A stretch of 64,000 nucleotides of DNA from Apostichopus japonicus (GCF_037975245.1 NC_092567.1:18732876-18796875); one strand, 5' to 3'. Counted from the stretch's first letter, positions 11,101 to 24,400 are shown. Notes: generated by a model not told the origin, from the letters alone. Made by a program: numbers and translations.

Positions 11101-14100
11101 AAGTGGTGCGACATTTGATGCTAAATTCGATCTGAAGATATCTCCAGAAATTGCTATTTTTGAGGTAATGATTTTAACAATGCGCAGAATTTTGCAGAGG
11201 ATATGAACCACATGCTGTCGATATTATGCCTAACCCTATCAATAGAACCTACATTTGTTGAATTAATGTGTGCATGACCCCCGACTCCTTTCTTGTCCTT
11301 CTCGTTTTCTCCCATTATCTATTAAGATAAAACAGGTTCCAACATCGCTAAAAAAATCATAAACTCACCCTAATGGTTTATACAACTTTGTTGCATATAT
11401 TGCGCATATTTTCTAATCAACTCCGTATTACTGGGTCCATACTCGGAGAATAAAAGACAAAACAGTCGCATCGAAATCGCTAGTACGTAGGCTACACCAC
11501 ATTCGGCAACGCGACATTCTGCAGCACGCAAACTTTTATTTCCTAGGACGGATAAGGGTTAAATCAATTTTTCCGGGATTCTCAAATTTGTTTCGAAATC
11601 AAGGTTAGGGTTCAGAGCAACGATATTACTCATCGGTCCAGAAAAATAAAGCGCGTTCTTTCATATTCTGATGTCAGAATCATGAGAAAGGTCCAGAAAT
11701 AGTGTTCTCTGGAGAGTAGGGGTGTCCTACTTCCTAGGAAATAAAAACACGGCTGCAGCACAGCCAGAACAGGGAAATTCTTGGTGTTTTGAACGATGAG
11801 TCATGTAGCTCGCGAAGCGGACGTGTATAGCCGCTGGTATGGCGTGAGCACTGACACATTCAATGTAAATATCGACACCTGTTGTGATGGCGCGGGTTAC
11901 GACTTCGATACCCGACGGTCAAGGATAAACTTTTTCATTTTTTCGCAGCTCATTTGAAGAAAATACGAATTACTGTGCTTCTTTGTCCTTATGAAAAACC
12001 AACTCAGATGATGGGAGTTGAATATATTTTTTTACCAACCCAAATCTCAGATGGGGGGGGGCACTCGGGGGCACTAGGTTTTCCAGGGGGGCACGTGCCC
12101 CCCCCCCCCCCTTGGCGACGCCACTGGGTGACAAACAATTCAGTCTGCTACAATCCGAACTTCTAGTCCTGATTGCTAAATGAGTGCTAAATTGGATTAA
12201 AAGGATTGATGCCACGGCATGAAACAAGGAAAGTCGAAGAGTAGGTGTTATGAAGAAAAAGTTGTACTTTACTATTTTTGTGAAGGTAAAGAAAACTTAC
12301 ATATTGATCTTTGAAGTGTTAACACTGGGAAGGTGGGGGGGGTGGTCCATTGCAACCAGCCTTCAAATTAACTCCGTCAGCATGTCTACCGCACATACTG
12401 AGCAGAACATTTTGGGTGTGTCTCCCCCCCCCCCCCACCTCTCTGTCATACCCTCACACTGGATGTGAATGACTTTGCAAGTGTGAGGGTCCATATTTAA
12501 TGTTACCACAAAAAAACATGACTATCTCTCAAGGGAGGCTGATTTATGTATAACATTTCCACTTTGCCCCCTCCCACATGACCAAGTGTTTTCGTAGGGA
12601 AATCTCGGAAAGTTGCACCTACAACAGCACTCCTAATGCTAAACAACAGCCCGATCATTTAAGTTTGGAAAAGGCAATGGCCAGGCAAAACTCTTCTTCG
12701 CACCAACATCATGCAATATACTACTGCCAAGGGGAGTGGGGGGGGGGGCTCAATAACCTCTCATAGGTTGGTCTGATAGGATGAACATCTCAACACGTTA
12801 AGGCTTCGAGCTTTGAAAAATGACAGGTTATGTATCTTACATTAATGTAAACAAAGAGGTATACATGGCTCTGAATGTAAGTAGAACATAAATAAACTCT
12901 AAATGTAAGCTAACAAGAGCGCCCTCTCATAATATTTATTTGTTCCTTGGCCACATTTGCATGCCATTTTAACCACGAGACATTTTAAATCGGGCAAAGA
13001 CTATAAACAATAGTGAGTCCCATTTGTGGTCTTGTACCAAAAACATAAGTTCTAAGTCAACGTGGCCTCCACTGTGGCGTAGCCAACATTCAATTGTTAG
13101 GGGGGCAAGATTTTTCTTAAGGGGGGGGGGGAAACCCCGTGATGGTTGATGGTAGGAATTACCAAGAAATATACGTATTAACGGGCACCTCGTCTGCACA
13201 AATACACATCCAATGGTTCAGTGGAACATGACACACTTTCACTTAATTTACCTCTATTGCAGATACAGTCGTCATGGTTTCTGCATAATTCCGCACATCA
13301 TGAAAAGGATACAATGAATAAATTAGCTACTCTAATTCACTACATGCCCTGATTTCCACACAAACAAGTTTCACTAGGCCTTTTTGGCCTATACGTGCAG
13401 TGGAATTCTCCACAAGTGGCATCATTGGTCGCTGAAAATAAACACGGGTTGCTAGCGTTAGTTTGTAATGGTTATACAACCGGTCAAATTATTCAAGTTG
13501 GCGCTTATTCTGTAGGACGATATTGATCAACGGTCTCCGTATGTGGGTATGATGAAGGCCCAAAATGTATAATATCTTGGTCTGATTACCAAGTTCTGAC
13601 CTTACATGAAGGATGAACATGAGCCCTGAGGTATGAATACTTGTGATTAGAACTCGAAAAAATGTAAAAAGAAGTATTTTGAATACATCACTGGATTTCA
13701 TTTGGGGGGGGGGGGGCAAGACTGTAGCACAAAGCAAATTTGAAAAATCCCCCCTGGCTCCCTCTGGCTACGCCACTGGCCTCCCTTAGCTGTATAGACT
13801 CGGAATGATATCATAATTATCTACCCTTTCATTCTCCTCTCACTCTCTACAATAATGCATTTGATCGTCCTGATCATTGCATCAATGGACCCAGCGAGTC
13901 CAATTCTATCACAAACAGTATTTGAATCGATTTTTATGACGTTATATTGTGGAGCGGTATTTGGCGCCAATTTAAACTTTGCCCGACTGGCTTGAAATTC
14001 TATATTTAAATAATAAAGACAAAGCTCATTTTTCAATGTCATTTCGATTGCCTCCGACCTCTGGTAACTTTCTTATTATATTTTTTTTACATTTTGTATG

Positions 14101-15034
14101 TCTTTTTTAAAATGCCACCTTTTATTCAAGTAGAAAAGAAAAGATATGAAACTTAAGAAGTAAGAGAAAGTGTCATGCTGTATATACGCCACAAATTATG
14201 ATGCAATTGCATATTGCATTTCCGACATATTGACGTACACGACTACGTCACATCCGCTTGGAGTAAAAAGACGGGAAAATCGGGATTTAATTTACAAAAC
14301 GTACCTTTGCAATTAGCTCTCAAGGTAATTATAAGTTTCAAGTTCACAGATCTTTCCAGTGCTGTGGGGTTTGCCTTAGAAAGTATTCTTATGAAGCGCC
14401 CTCACATGGAGAGCAACTTACTCTGAGCTAATACATGGATATCACGTGAAAGCATCGATCTGCCATAATATGCATTCGGAGGTTCAGCTTCCTATAGACC
14501 TCTTCATTTAGACACCATAATTAATCAGGCTAACCATAATGGTAAACCTATAGGGTGAGGGTTAACGCCATAATTGTTTGGAAATTCTTTTCGAAGTCGA
14601 AAACCTTTCCACTTAATGCCGCACATATAAATTTTAGTTCCAACCAAGATTTTGACTTTCTTAAGACTTTTATATTTTGGACATGCCATTCTCCAGTGAT
14701 TCTGTGACGTTATCACACTCGTTTGGAAGGTGGTGAAGTTTTCCATAGAAACTATTAGTTCTGCAAGTTTCTTTCGATTTTTAGCCTCAGTTTGAAAATA
14801 TGGCCAGTTTAGCATTTTAACCATTTTTAACTTCTAAACCAGAAATGGTATGAGCATCCGTCTCGAATATGTTTGGGAACTAGTGACCCACTAAGCCATA
14901 AATTTAGAAGATCGGACCCCCCCCCCCCACTCTTACGGAATACCTTTGAGAAAACAGGTGTATTGGACTATATATGCTACAAAACATGAGCATTATTATG
15001 TATAGCTGATCATGTGAAGGTTTATATAGAAGCA
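11101..15034. repeat. Repeat-fragment region without a supported gene
   Basis: Scraps of the poly-G family recur at about 12050-12130, 12330-12345, 12422-12440, 13070-13135 and 13700-13780, several next to GTGGCGTAGCC or its complement (GGCTACGCCAC). The rest is AT-rich with a long poly-C at 14919-14931. No exon, RNA gene or intact mobile element was found. Confidence 0.45.
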
Positions 15035-15040
15035 CTCCTT

Positions 15041-15567
15041 TAGACGCTAGGGTTATTAGGTGGTAAATTATATGAAATATAAAAGTACGTCACTCACCTC
15101 AAACACTACAGTCCTATTTGCGCTAGGTCGCCGTCTCGTACGAATCCTACAGACAGAATCCAATTAAAAATCCAAACACAAATTCCGCTATCAAAATCCT
15201 AATCCATAAAAACAATTCGCCCGGAAGCGGGGCAACACGTATCCGATTTGATATTGAATAAAAGTAGGGAAAAACAATTAAAGTTTTCCGTTTAAGCGTA
15301 ATTTCGTCGTAAGTATAAGCGTTGTCGATCCGTTGAATATCGTAATCCAAGTCGTAGTCGTTAGTCGTAAAAAGCTCTATACTATCTATCGTTGTGTGAA
15401 AGATTTCGCTTATCGTTCGTCGGAATAAAACCATCCATTGTTTTATCGAAACCAAATGTCTCTTGACCTAGTATTAGTCATGACATTGATGAAGTGATTA
15501 TTGATCGTAATTAATCTTCTAAAATTGAGGGCGCACTTTCGATTTGATAAAAGTGAAGTCCTCTACA
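15041..15567 (-). repeat. 3' LTR (left in window)
   Basis: On the element's strand it begins TGTAGAGGAC and ends close to CGTCTA. It matches the right LTR at a constant offset of 4718 bp with no difference I could find. The 102-aa frame inside it is repeated identically in the other LTR and is not a gene. Confidence 0.95.
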
Positions 15568-15581
15568 TAGCCCCCTTCCAG
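15568..15581 (-). other. Polypurine tract
   Basis: The minus strand reads TGGAAGGGGGCTA immediately before the TGTAGA start of the 3' LTR, the expected position and composition for the plus-strand primer. Confidence 0.85.
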
Positions 15582-15651
15582 ATCACTCGCGAAAAAGAGT
15601 GATCGATAAGAAAAACAAAACGTTATATAAAACATATATGTACACAGTTCT

Positions 15652-18600
15652 TCACCTATATCGCACTGGCCAATGAACCCGCCTACCTGATCGCGTAACG
15701 GTCTTTGGCTTGGGGTCAGGCTGTATGAGTCCGGTGGGCGTATCGTCAGAGTGGCGTGTCTTGGTTGAAACTTCGTCGTTCTCGAAAGAGGGCGTGGGCA
15801 AAGTAAGCGGTTCGGTCGGTTCCACAAGTTCATCGCCTTCAGCATACGCGACCTTTAACCTGTCAATCGACACTGTGTCGTGTTTGCAATTGATGTCCAA
15901 TACAAATGTTTTGTCCCCCCTGGAAATGACACGGAAAGGCCCTCGGTACGGAGGTTGCAGTGGACGTTTCACTGAATCGACTCTAACCCAAACGTGTGTG
16001 CAGTGCTGAAGATCGTCGGACTGCTGCGCATGTCGTTGATTTGGCCTGGTGTCGGTCCGTTTTAAATCGGCCATCTGACGTTTCAGGCGGTCGACGAAAA
16101 TTGTAGGGTCAAGTTCTTTCACGTCAGGAACAGGAGATACCAGTTGACATGGCACGCGAAGAGTAGTACCGAAAACTAATTCCGCTGCACTGCACCCGAG
16201 GTCGGCTTTTAGCGTTGTACGTATGCTTAACAAAACAAGTGGCAAAACCTCGGCCCACTTGGAAGGATCGCGTTGAGCTTTGATGGATGATTTGAGATGC
16301 CTATGGAAGCGTTCCACAAGCCCATTGGATATCGGGTGATACGCAGTCGTACGTATTCGTTTGCTGCCGAGAAGAGCGGTCAGTTGTTTGAACAGAGCAG
16401 ATTCGAATTGAGCGCCTCTATCCGTCGTTATAGTCGAGGGCACACCGAAAATGGAAATCCATCTGCTGACAAATGCTTCAGCTACAGTCTGGGCAGTGAT
16501 ATCTGGAATACAGATTGCTTCCGGCCAACGAGTGAAGCGGTCGATAACGGTGAGGAGGTATTTGTATCCTCCTGACGGTGGGAGTGGGCCCACAATGTCC
16601 AAATGAATGTGTTCAAAACGAGCATCGGGGACAGCAAAAGTACCAAGTGGCGTCGTCGTGTGTCGGTGCACTTTGGCGCGTTGGCAGGACTCACAGGATT
16701 TAGCCCATGACCTGACGTCTTTGTTTATGTTGGGCCACACGAAACGGTCCGTGATAAGTTTCCGTGTTGCTCTGATTCCAGGATGCGACATGGAGTGAAG
16801 TGAATTAAAAATGTCTTTCCGAAACACCTTTGGTATAAACGGTCGAGGTGAACCGGTTGACATATCACACCATATCGTGCCAGGTGATGATGGGAGCGGA
16901 ATCTCCTGAAATTTCATGACAGTGGAGTCCTTCAATTCCTGAAGCTGAATGTCATGTTGTTGTTTTGCAGCGATTTGAGCAAAGTCGATCAGGGTAGATG
17001 AGGGCAAACCTTGACGGAATGCGTTAACGCCTAAACGAGACAGTGCGTCTGCGACGACATTGTCCTTTCCACTGACGTGGCGAATATCCGCCGTGAACTG
17101 GGAAACGAAATCCAGATGCCGTATCTCTCTCGGTGAGTAGCGGTCGGTACTAGTTTTTAACGCGTACGTTAGTGGTTTGTGGTCGGTGAGAATGAAGAAT
17201 TGTCGTCCCTCTAGTATATGACGGAAATGACGTATTGCCGAGTATATTGCTAGTAGTTCACGACCAAATGCACTGTATCGCGATTCTGTCTCGCTTAGTT
17301 TTCGAGAGAAAAACGAGATTGGATGCCAAACTCCTTCAATATTTTGCTGTAACACGCCTCCTAAGGCTTTATCCGAGGCGTCCACCATTAATGAAAGGGG
17401 TTTGGATGAGTCGGGATGCGTAAGGAGAGTTGCGTTGGCGAGCGCTCGTTTGCTCTCCTCGAATGATTCGGATGCTTCGTCATTCCAGTCAATCGGTGCT
17501 GACTTGGGCTTCTTTCCCGCTAATAAGTCTGTTAACGGGTGTAAAATACTGGAACATCTCGGGATGAATCTCCTATAAAAGTTGATAAGTCCAAGATATT
17601 CTCGAAGTTTGCGTAACGAATTTGGTTTCGGAAATTCGGCTATGGCTTGCACTTTCTCCGGGAGAGGTGATATTCCTTTGGAGCTCAATTTGTGTCCAAG
17701 AAATTCGAGTTCTGGAACACCGAACTGACACTTAGTTGGATTGATCACCACTCCGTAATCTGCGAGTCTGGCAAACAGCTGTTTAAGGTGACGGGTATGT
17801 TCCTCTGGGGAATTGCTGGCCACGAGTACGTCATCAATGTAAGTGTAGCAAAATGGCAAACCGCGCGTTACCTCGTCCATGAAGCGTTGGAACGTCTGGG
17901 CGGCATTGCGGAGTCCAAACGGCATTCGTTTAAATTCGAAGAGGCCGAAAGGAGTTGTGATGGCCGTTTTGCAAATATCGGAGTCTTCCACCGGGATTTG
18001 ATGGTAGGCTCGCACTAAATCAATTTTGGAATAAATTGATGTTCCCGACAGTGAAGTTGAAAAATCGTGAATGTGTGGAATAGGGTAGCGGTCTGGAATG
18101 GTAACGTTGTTTAGGGCTCGATAATCGCCACATGGCCTCCAATCTCCGTCCTTTTTGGGCACCATGTGTAGAGGGGATGACCAATTGCTGTTAGATTGTC
18201 GGACGATCCCAAGTTGCAGCATGTGGTCAAATTCTTGTCGAGCGATAGTTAGCTTGTTGGGCGGTAGACGACGTGTGCGAGAAAAAACGGGTGCTCCGAT
18301 CGTGTTAATATAGTGCGTTACCGAATGTTTCACCTGTGTTTCTTCAAAAGTTACCCGCAAAATTTCTGGGAATTCCTTTAATAGAGCATGATAAGGTGAA
18401 TCATTAGGTGTTGTGGCAAACATCGGACAAAGGGACGTTTCTTCAGTTGAAATGCCTTCAATAGTCAGATTGGTTAACCTGTCGATAAGTGTATTATTTC
18501 GAATATCGACAAGTAATCCAAAATATCGTAAGAAATCACAACCGAGAATAGCAGTTTCCACGTCGGCGATCACAAAGACCCACGGAAAGTTCCTACGCAA

Positions 18601-18822
18601 ACCAATATTGAGTGTTAGTGACTTGTGCCCGAAAGTGTCTATTTTGGTCCGATTTGCCGCTTGAAGATATGGCCCCTTTCCGCGATTATATAGGTCACAA
18701 CGTACGGGGGGTACCACACTGACCGCTGCCCCTGTATCAATGAGAAAACGTTTCGTGGTGGTTCTGTCACGAATGTAAAACAGGCGGCTTCGATTTTGGC
18801 CAACGCTCGCCACCGTTACACG
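15652..18822 (-). CDS. pol: Pol polyprotein (protease, RT, RNase H, integrase)
   Basis: About 1055 uninterrupted codons. Numbering from the GTG at 18813: protease DTG at 26-28; RT with YIDD at 325-328; RNase H with D478, E519, D544 and D589; integrase zinc finger H673, H677, C707, C710; catalytic D739, D798, E834 (D-35-E spacing); a GPF motif near 957-959. No chromodomain is evident. There is no ATG near the start. The frame opens at 18822, just after an in-frame TAG, so expression probably needs a -1 shift at the gag terminator or reinitiation. No classical slippery heptamer is visible. All catalytic residues I checked are present. Confidence 0.95.
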   Translation of the reverse strand, partial: RVTVASVGQNRSRLFYIRDRTTTKRFLIDTGAAVSVVPPVRCDLYNRGKGPYLQAANRTKIDTFGHKSLTLNIGLRRNFPWVFVIADVETAILGCDFLRYFGLLVDIRNNTLIDRLTNLTIEGISTEETSLCPMFATTPNDSPYHALLKEFPEILRVTFEETQVKHSVTHYINTIGAPVFSRTRRLPPNKLTIARQEFDHMLQLGIVRQSNSNWSSPLHMVPKKDGDWRPCGDYRALNNVTIPDRYPIPHIHDFSTSLSGTSIYSKIDLVRAYHQIPVEDSDICKTAITTPFGLFEFKRMPFGLRNAAQTFQRFMDEVTRGLPFCYTYIDDVLVASNSPEEHTRHLKQLFARLADYGVVINPTKCQFGVPELEFLGHKLSSKGISPLPEKVQAIAEFPKPNSLRKLREYLGLINFYRRFIPRCSSILHPLTDLLAGKKPKSAPIDWNDEASESFEESKRALANATLLTHPDSSKPLSLMVDASDKALGGVLQQNIEGVWHPISFFSRKLSETESRYSAFGRELLAIYSAIRHFRHILEGRQFFILTDHKPLTYALKTSTDRYSPREIRHLDFVSQFTADIRHVSGKDNVVADALSRLGVNAFRQGLPSSTLIDFAQIAAKQQHDIQLQELKDSTVMKFQEIPLPSSPGTIWCDMSTGSPRPFIPKVFRKDIFNSLHSMSHPGIRATRKLITDRFVWPNINKDVRSWAKSCESCQRAKVHRHTTTPLGTFAVPDARFEHIHLDIVGPLPPSGGYKYLLTVIDRFTRWPEAICIPDITAQTVAEAFVSRWISIFGVPSTITTDRGAQFESALFKQLTALLGSKRIRTTAYHPISNGLVERFHRHLKSSIKAQRDPSKWAEVLPLVLLSIRTTLKADLGCSAAELVFGTTLRVPCQLVSPVPDVKELDPTIFVDRLKRQMADLKRTDTRPNQRHAQQSDDLQHCTHVWVRVDSVKRPLQPPYRGPFRVISRGDKTFVLDINCKHDTVSIDRLKVAYAEGDELVEPTEPLTLPTPSFENDEVSTKTRHSDDTPTGLIQPDPKPKTVTRSGRRVHWPVRYR

Positions 18823-19643
18823 CTAGCCTGTTCGTTTTCCGGCTTTAAATTGCTTGGATACTTGCATGGCGCTCTACATTTCCTGGCCTTATCACCAAAT
18901 GATTGATGATACCAACAAATATCACTGTCGACGTTACTGGGATTATTTGACTGGGAACTGAATCTTTGTCGGCTTCGAGATCGGCTTCGACTGCGCTCCC
19001 TGACCTCTGACTTTAGTGAAGCAATTTGGGCAGTGAGTTCACGGACTTGTTCACTTAGTTGTTGCACTTCTGATTTTTGTGCCTGGGCCTGGGGTGTTTG
19101 TATGGCAGCGATGGGAGGATATGCAGGAGTAACTTCCATGATTTTATCCGCTAACTCGGCTACGGTTTCTATCGGTGTGGTGTCGCTCATCGACGCCAGA
19201 ATTAGTTGGGCGCTCGATGGAAGTCGCTGAACAAAAAGTTGTTTCAAAATGTTCGCATGAAGGGTGTTTGTACCTAGCAGCTGACGCATTTTGCGCAACA
19301 GTTGCGTGGGTTTTCGATCCCCCAATTCTTCAGAAATTAACAACTGGTGGAGCCGTTTTTGCTCCGAAGCCGTTGTTCGCTTAATCAACTCCTCCTTTAG
19401 TTTTTTATAGGGTTGGTCGCTTGGCTTACTTATGAGCAAGTCGCGTACTTCCTGGGCTATTTCCGGTTGTAGGGACGATATCACGTAGGAATATTTTGTA
19501 TCCTCGTTAGTAACTCTCCTCGTTACGAATTGCGCCTCAACCTGTGCGAACCAGATAATTGGGTCATTGGGCCAGTACGGAGGTAATTTAATACTAACTG
19601 CGGATAGCGATTGTTGTGTTTCGTGTGAATTTTCTGGATCCAT
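18816..19643 (-). CDS. gag: Gag protein of the Ty3/gypsy element
   Basis: 275 codons from ATG at 19643. The longer open frame upstream lacks an ATG and runs into the primer-binding site, so this start is preferred. The N-terminal half holds the capsid-like segment with [19 protein letters not shown], typical of this group's Gag. A coiled-coil-prone stretch and an Arg-Ser run follow. Near the C-terminus is C-x2-H-x9-C-x3-C, a CHCC variant of the usual CCHC knuckle, used for RNA packaging. The stop (18816-18818) is just ahead of the pol frame, which lies in the -1 frame. Confidence 0.9.
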   Translation of the reverse strand: MDPENSHETQQSLSAVSIKLPPYWPNDPIIWFAQVEAQFVTRRVTNEDTKYSYVISSLQPEIAQEVRDLLISKPSDQPYKKLKEELIKRTTASEQKRLHQLLISEELGDRKPTQLLRKMRQLLGTNTLHANILKQLFVQRLPSSAQLILASMSDTTPIETVAELADKIMEVTPAYPPIAAIQTPQAQAQKSEVQQLSEQVRELTAQIASLKSEVRERSRSRSRSRQRFSSQSNNPSNVDSDICWYHQSFGDKARKCRAPCKYPSNLKPENEQASV

Positions 19644-19736
19644 GATGTACAGTATTATATTATTCCAATGCGAAAAACAGTAGTAAAAAATTATGCGATT
19701 TTTAGTACATGGGAAGTATTCAAGGCAACCTAGCTG

Positions 19737-19755
19737 AATCACGTCGGGGTCACCA
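19737..19755 (-). other. Primer-binding site complementary to tRNA-Trp
   Basis: The plus strand reads AATCACGTCGGGGTCACCA. This matches the 3' end of animal tRNA-Trp including the CCA tail, as I remember it. It lies within a few bases of the inner end of the 5' LTR, where minus-strand DNA synthesis is primed. Confidence 0.85.
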
Positions 19756-19758
19756 CTT

Positions 19759-20285
19759 TAGACGCTAGGGTTATTAGGTGGTAAATTATATGAAATATAA
19801 AAGTACGTCACTCACCTCAAACACTACAGTCCTATTTGCGCTAGGTCGCCGTCTCGTACGAATCCTACAGACAGAATCCAATTAAAAATCCAAACACAAA
19901 TTCCGCTATCAAAATCCTAATCCATAAAAACAATTCGCCCGGAAGCGGGGCAACACGTATCCGATTTGATATTGAATAAAAGTAGGGAAAAACAATTAAA
20001 GTTTTCCGTTTAAGCGTAATTTCGTCGTAAGTATAAGCGTTGTCGATCCGTTGAATATCGTAATCCAAGTCGTAGTCGTTAGTCGTAAAAAGCTCTATAC
20101 TATCTATCGTTGTGTGAAAGATTTCGCTTATCGTTCGTCGGAATAAAACCATCCATTGTTTTATCGAAACCAAATGTCTCTTGACCTAGTATTAGTCATG
20201 ACATTGATGAAGTGATTATTGATCGTAATTAATCTTCTAAAATTGAGGGCGCACTTTCGATTTGATAAAAGTGAAGTCCTCTACA
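19759..20285 (-). repeat. 5' LTR (right in window)
   Basis: This is the promoter-bearing LTR for the minus-strand element. The exact inner boundary is uncertain by 1-3 bp because CTTTAG is shared with the flank. Its outer end is followed by the CTCCTT duplication. Confidence 0.95.
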
Positions 20286-20291
20286 CTCCTT

Positions 20292-20589
20292 CCTTCCACA
20301 AATTGTTCTCATCTGTTATTGGTATATTTCGAATCAGCCTGCTGAACTTTGGTCCGGTAGTTAGCTATTCACACATCTTACATCACTGCTCATTTATTAG
20401 CCGTGCTGCTGGGGTATTTTTCTTTATTATTCACTTTTCTTAAAGGATGAGTACATCATTTACAAAAGGGCAATGAGCAGCCTAGTAATGAGCAAATAAG
20501 AAACCAGAAAGTCAAAGATTTAGTGATTCCTTGCCCATAGGAGAAATTTTGTTAGGGCTTTGATTTCAACTTGAGAGATTTGGATATAT
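20292..20589. other. Flank of the LTR element, nothing recognised
   Basis: Plain AT-rich sequence. It was continuous with 14.9-15.04 kb before the retrotransposon inserted. Confidence 0.4.
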
Positions 20590-21440
20590 CATGTTTGTAG
20601 GTTATTCACAGTTTGGGCTGTATTGACCTTCACCAAAACAATAGGGTTCTTTAATTAATATGGATCATCGACATACCAAGTACATATCGAAATCTTATTG
20701 CTTACTAAAAAGATACTGGCCAGAGAGAACCTACAGGAACTCAGCAACTTACGAGAAATGCAGCGCGTACACCGGTTTCGTTGCGACAGTTTTGTACGGA
20801 TGCCTGATCCGGACGAAGAAATGATATATAGCTTGTGCATCATGATCGTAGGGCAGAAACATGTATGTGATGACTGTATGGTCGATGTTGGGTACCGTAG
20901 AATGGGTTTTCTGAAAACTACTTCTCTTGACCTCAAAGGAAATTTGACACGCATGAAATTCCACAGCGGTTTTGTTCTCACCAAAGGCAATCTACGTGCT
21001 TTGTTTGTACATTAACGCAATTTCACTTTTAGAGTAATTTTTTTTACAAGATTTTCAGACTTTCACCTCTGCTGGCCTCAAAGACTGTTGACCCGCATCC
21101 AATATAATGGGGATCTTCTACACAATATGGGCCATCTACATACTAAGTATGAAATCCTTCCAAGTTACCCCTTCCTATAAGATATTGTGTTTACAAGCAG
21201 TTTAAGAGGTTTTTAGTTGACCTCTGGTGACCTCAAATGACCCTTGACCTCCGCCAAAAACAATAGTAGTCTTTTTCCTAATATGGGTTACCCACATGTA
21301 GAGTATGAGTTAAATACAAGCTTCAATTATTGAGATAACGTGTTTACAAGAAAGTGTCACATACACACACACGCACACCCACGCGAACCCACACAATCAC
21401 CATCGCATTGATTTCTTCAGCCTTTGGCAAGGAATCAAGA
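20590..21440 (-). repeat. Diverged copy of the AGGTCA-rich repeat family
   Basis: It contains TGACCTCTGGTGACCTCAAA, CCGCCAAAAACAATAG and a CA-repeat preceded by GTGTTTACAAG. These match, in the same orientation, the segment at 53400-54895 and, inverted, the copies at 38.8-48.7 kb. A block at 20698-21017 interrupts it and has a 105-codon plus-strand frame of unknown nature that lacks a conventional start. Confidence 0.6.
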
Positions 21441-24400
21441 AGAGACCTGTTTCTGGATATAATGCCCCAGAGAACTACAGCAACTGAAATACAATGACTC
21501 AGACTTTCCTAATTTATTCTTTTTATTTCAAACCAAAAATATAGTATAAATGTAAAAATACACGAGGTACACAAAATATGAATATATAGGGTAAGAGAAA
21601 AGATGTGATAAGGAGCTTGAAATAAACTTGATTGAAATGTACTGTAAATGTCATTACAATCCCAGCTACCTATACCACTCCACCCCCTCCAAAGTAATAC
21701 TAGTAAAAAAACAACAACAATAATAATAACAACAATAAGAATGACGATGAATAATAATCATAATAAAAGGCATTTACATTAAGTTGCCCATGGATTGGTT
21801 ACCTGAAACTCTCGACCCGCCCACCCTCCCCCCACCTCACCCCTCCGCTTTTCTTAATGGATGTGTGCAAGTTATCATGGTTCACTATTTCACTCAACAA
21901 ATACTGCAACATGCTTGGACCACATAAACACTGAATGCTCCAAACCACCGTACTTCAGATGTTGTCAGCAACTGTTTCCATCGTTGAGGCAATTCAAGTA
22001 ACACACTTTGCATTGAATTGGTGCCTTCATGAATAAAATGTAGTAAAATAAACGAATAGTTAGGAAGCAGTACAATATATTTCGTAGATTTCAAGAAGTT
22101 AAAAAAAAAAAAAAAATCAACAACTGTTCATAACTTTCTGCAGATCATTTCTCATGTTTTTGCTTTGTTGTGGCTCCTGCTTCAAGGTGTCCTGGGTATT
22201 ACAGGGTATAACACAAAGTCATTGCCCACTAAACCATGAGTATGAAGCATTGAATTCAATGAATTTTAATTATTTCTAGAAGTTTATGCTCTTACTCATA
22301 CAGTATGCTATGATGATGCTATGATGGATGGCTAGTTGTCAATTAAAAAAGAACAAATTAAAACCATGAGATAAACACAATCACTTCACATACTGAGAGG
22401 TGCCTGGTACTTACTGCATTGGTCAGGAGAGAAAACCCATATGTTACCTTCATGTTTATAGTTAAGTCTCTATTTTTCCATTTCTTCTTTGTTTTAAATG
22501 ATTTGCTTGTAATCCTATCAAGAATATTGTTTCCCAGAAGACATACTGTGTTTATGCTTCTAATTGGCAACACCTCTCAGTTTTAGTCAGATACCCCCAG
22601 CCCCTCAACCTCCACCCTAAAGTATTACAAAGTGCTGACTGACAGGTGGTGGTTCCCAGTGTCAGCCACTATAGAACAACAATACTTGTCCATACTTTTG
22701 GGGGTATTTTGGCACAGAGATTAGTCAAACTTTTGGCTTTAAAGGTAGTCAGTATAGGCCCCAAATTATAGCATGCTATAACTGCTAGAAGTTTTCAAAA
22801 AGTACTTTCCTGGAGGTCTTTACTATAGATACAAACTGTTCTCAGAAATTGTTAAGGAACACACAAGATGACTAAATGTCCCAGTTAGGAAATTTCCTCG
22901 AAGTTTGTAATAAAAAAAAGTTTAAGAATTTTGACCAAAGGTGACCATATTTGAATATCTAGCATAGTTGAAGCCACTATAGTATACCTTTAAGAGGAAC
23001 CCCACCTGGAATTAGTGATTTACTTGAAACACTCAATGCATATCTACTTTCTTTACCGGGCCTCTATATTGCACAAAACATTTTACTCATTAACTTTTTC
23101 CTTGCAAGAATATAAAGAAATTCCAAGAGACCTTTACATAGCAATAGGAACAGTGACACCAATTTATGTGTTCGTTATGCTGTCCCCAATTCCCACCCCA
23201 CTCACTTACTCACATATTGTCATTTTGTAATATATTATCAAGAGATAATTGCTATTGCAGTTGAAGTCTCATTTTTACTGGACACTGCCTTGATATACCA
23301 TTCTATGTGAGATCAACCTCACCTTCTAGTTTACTGACACACTCACTATGCACAACATTAACTATACAGTATGTGGATATGAATCTAATTATTCATAAAG
23401 TACCTGCACTTTTTGAGGTAATGTTCCTCCATAGGCTTATGTGTGCTGTGTCCACCACTTTCCATTTACCAGTTCCAGTATTAAACACTTCTGGGGTGGT
23501 ACAGTGCCCTAAAATGGACAAAACTTAGACAGATAATATATGTGATTCAGTGACTAATGCATGTCCTTAATGGAAAACTGGGGAACACAGAATAGCAAAT
23601 ACTAAGGGAGAAATTATGGAGAACATTATACAAGATGAACATTGTTCATGATAACTATATCTGGGGCAGTGAGTTGCAAAGGTAAGCACAAATGGATTAC
23701 AGGTGAAAATATGGGTTTATTTCCAGTCATCAAATGGTGCTTATGAACACATTGGCTTTACAAGAGGTGCTCAAAATCATCCATTGTTAGCTCAGCCATG
23801 CCAACATGCTGTAATATTTGCATAGTTCAACAATTTGTTTCTGATGAGAAATGTATGCCTATGTGTGTAATAAAAATTTCTTGTTTAAACATATGGGCCT
23901 ACAGAGCATCCGGGTGGGAACCTTCAGGTCCACTAACTACAGACATTTCCATACACATGGCTTATAGTGGATAACCAGTTTGCTGAAAGCTGTTCTTCTC
24001 TTTATAGATTAGTTATCTGTTCCAGTAGTTCCAAAGTATGAGATGGCAACATCCAAACATGTTTCCTTTTAACAGTTTTTGTTGCTGTTTAATCTGAAGT
24101 TAGCTGCCGAGCTAACAACTCATTTTGAGTCTTTCATTTGAACACCAGTGGATGGTCTATAATGAAGTCATGATTACTTTAAAATTACCCCTACCATTCA
24201 CATTTGTTGTGTACAGTGATGGACACTAGAAAGCAAGATTATCACAGAGAAAATTCCTATGTAGACAATGTGAGGAAATTCAACGAGAGCTTTGCCACTG
24301 AAAACTCCTGTAATTCCTTTTGTTACAAGTATCATGATGGTGCCGAATACTTGACCTTCTTTTTGGAAACTGTTTGGCTGTATGATATCTGTTGATGGAA

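Larger units (their letters stand above)
15041..20285 (-). mobile_element. Ty3/gypsy LTR retrotransposon, CsRn1-like, apparently intact
   Basis: The 5245-bp element is transcribed from the minus strand. Two 527-bp LTRs (15041-15567 and 19759-20285) appear identical by eye. The insertion is flanked by CTCCTT on both sides (15035-15040 and 20286-20291), so the target duplication is 5-6 bp. Internally it has a tRNA-Trp primer-binding site, gag, pol in the order PR-RT-RNaseH-IN, and a polypurine tract. There is no env frame between pol and the 3' LTR. The tRNA-Trp primer and CHCC Gag motif are features reported for the CsRn1 clade, so that assignment is family knowledge. The identical LTRs and open frames suggest a recent insertion that may still be competent. 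Confidence 0.95.

Noticed and set aside
15147-15455. 102-aa minus-strand ORF, repeated at 19865-20173
   Set aside because: It lies wholly inside both LTRs and is identical in each. It is LTR sequence with no known protein.
15710-19384. Several plus-strand ORFs of 60-108 aa
   Set aside because: They are antisense shadows of gag and pol.
20698-21017. 105-codon plus-strand gene
   Set aside because: It has no ATG at the start of the frame, is embedded in a repeat, and has no recognisable motif; a matching minus-strand frame of similar length exists.
24220-24395. Plus-strand coding exon (MDTRKQDYHRENSY...)
   Set aside because: It has an acceptor-like CAG but no partner exon, no family resemblance and a composition like its AT-rich surroundings.
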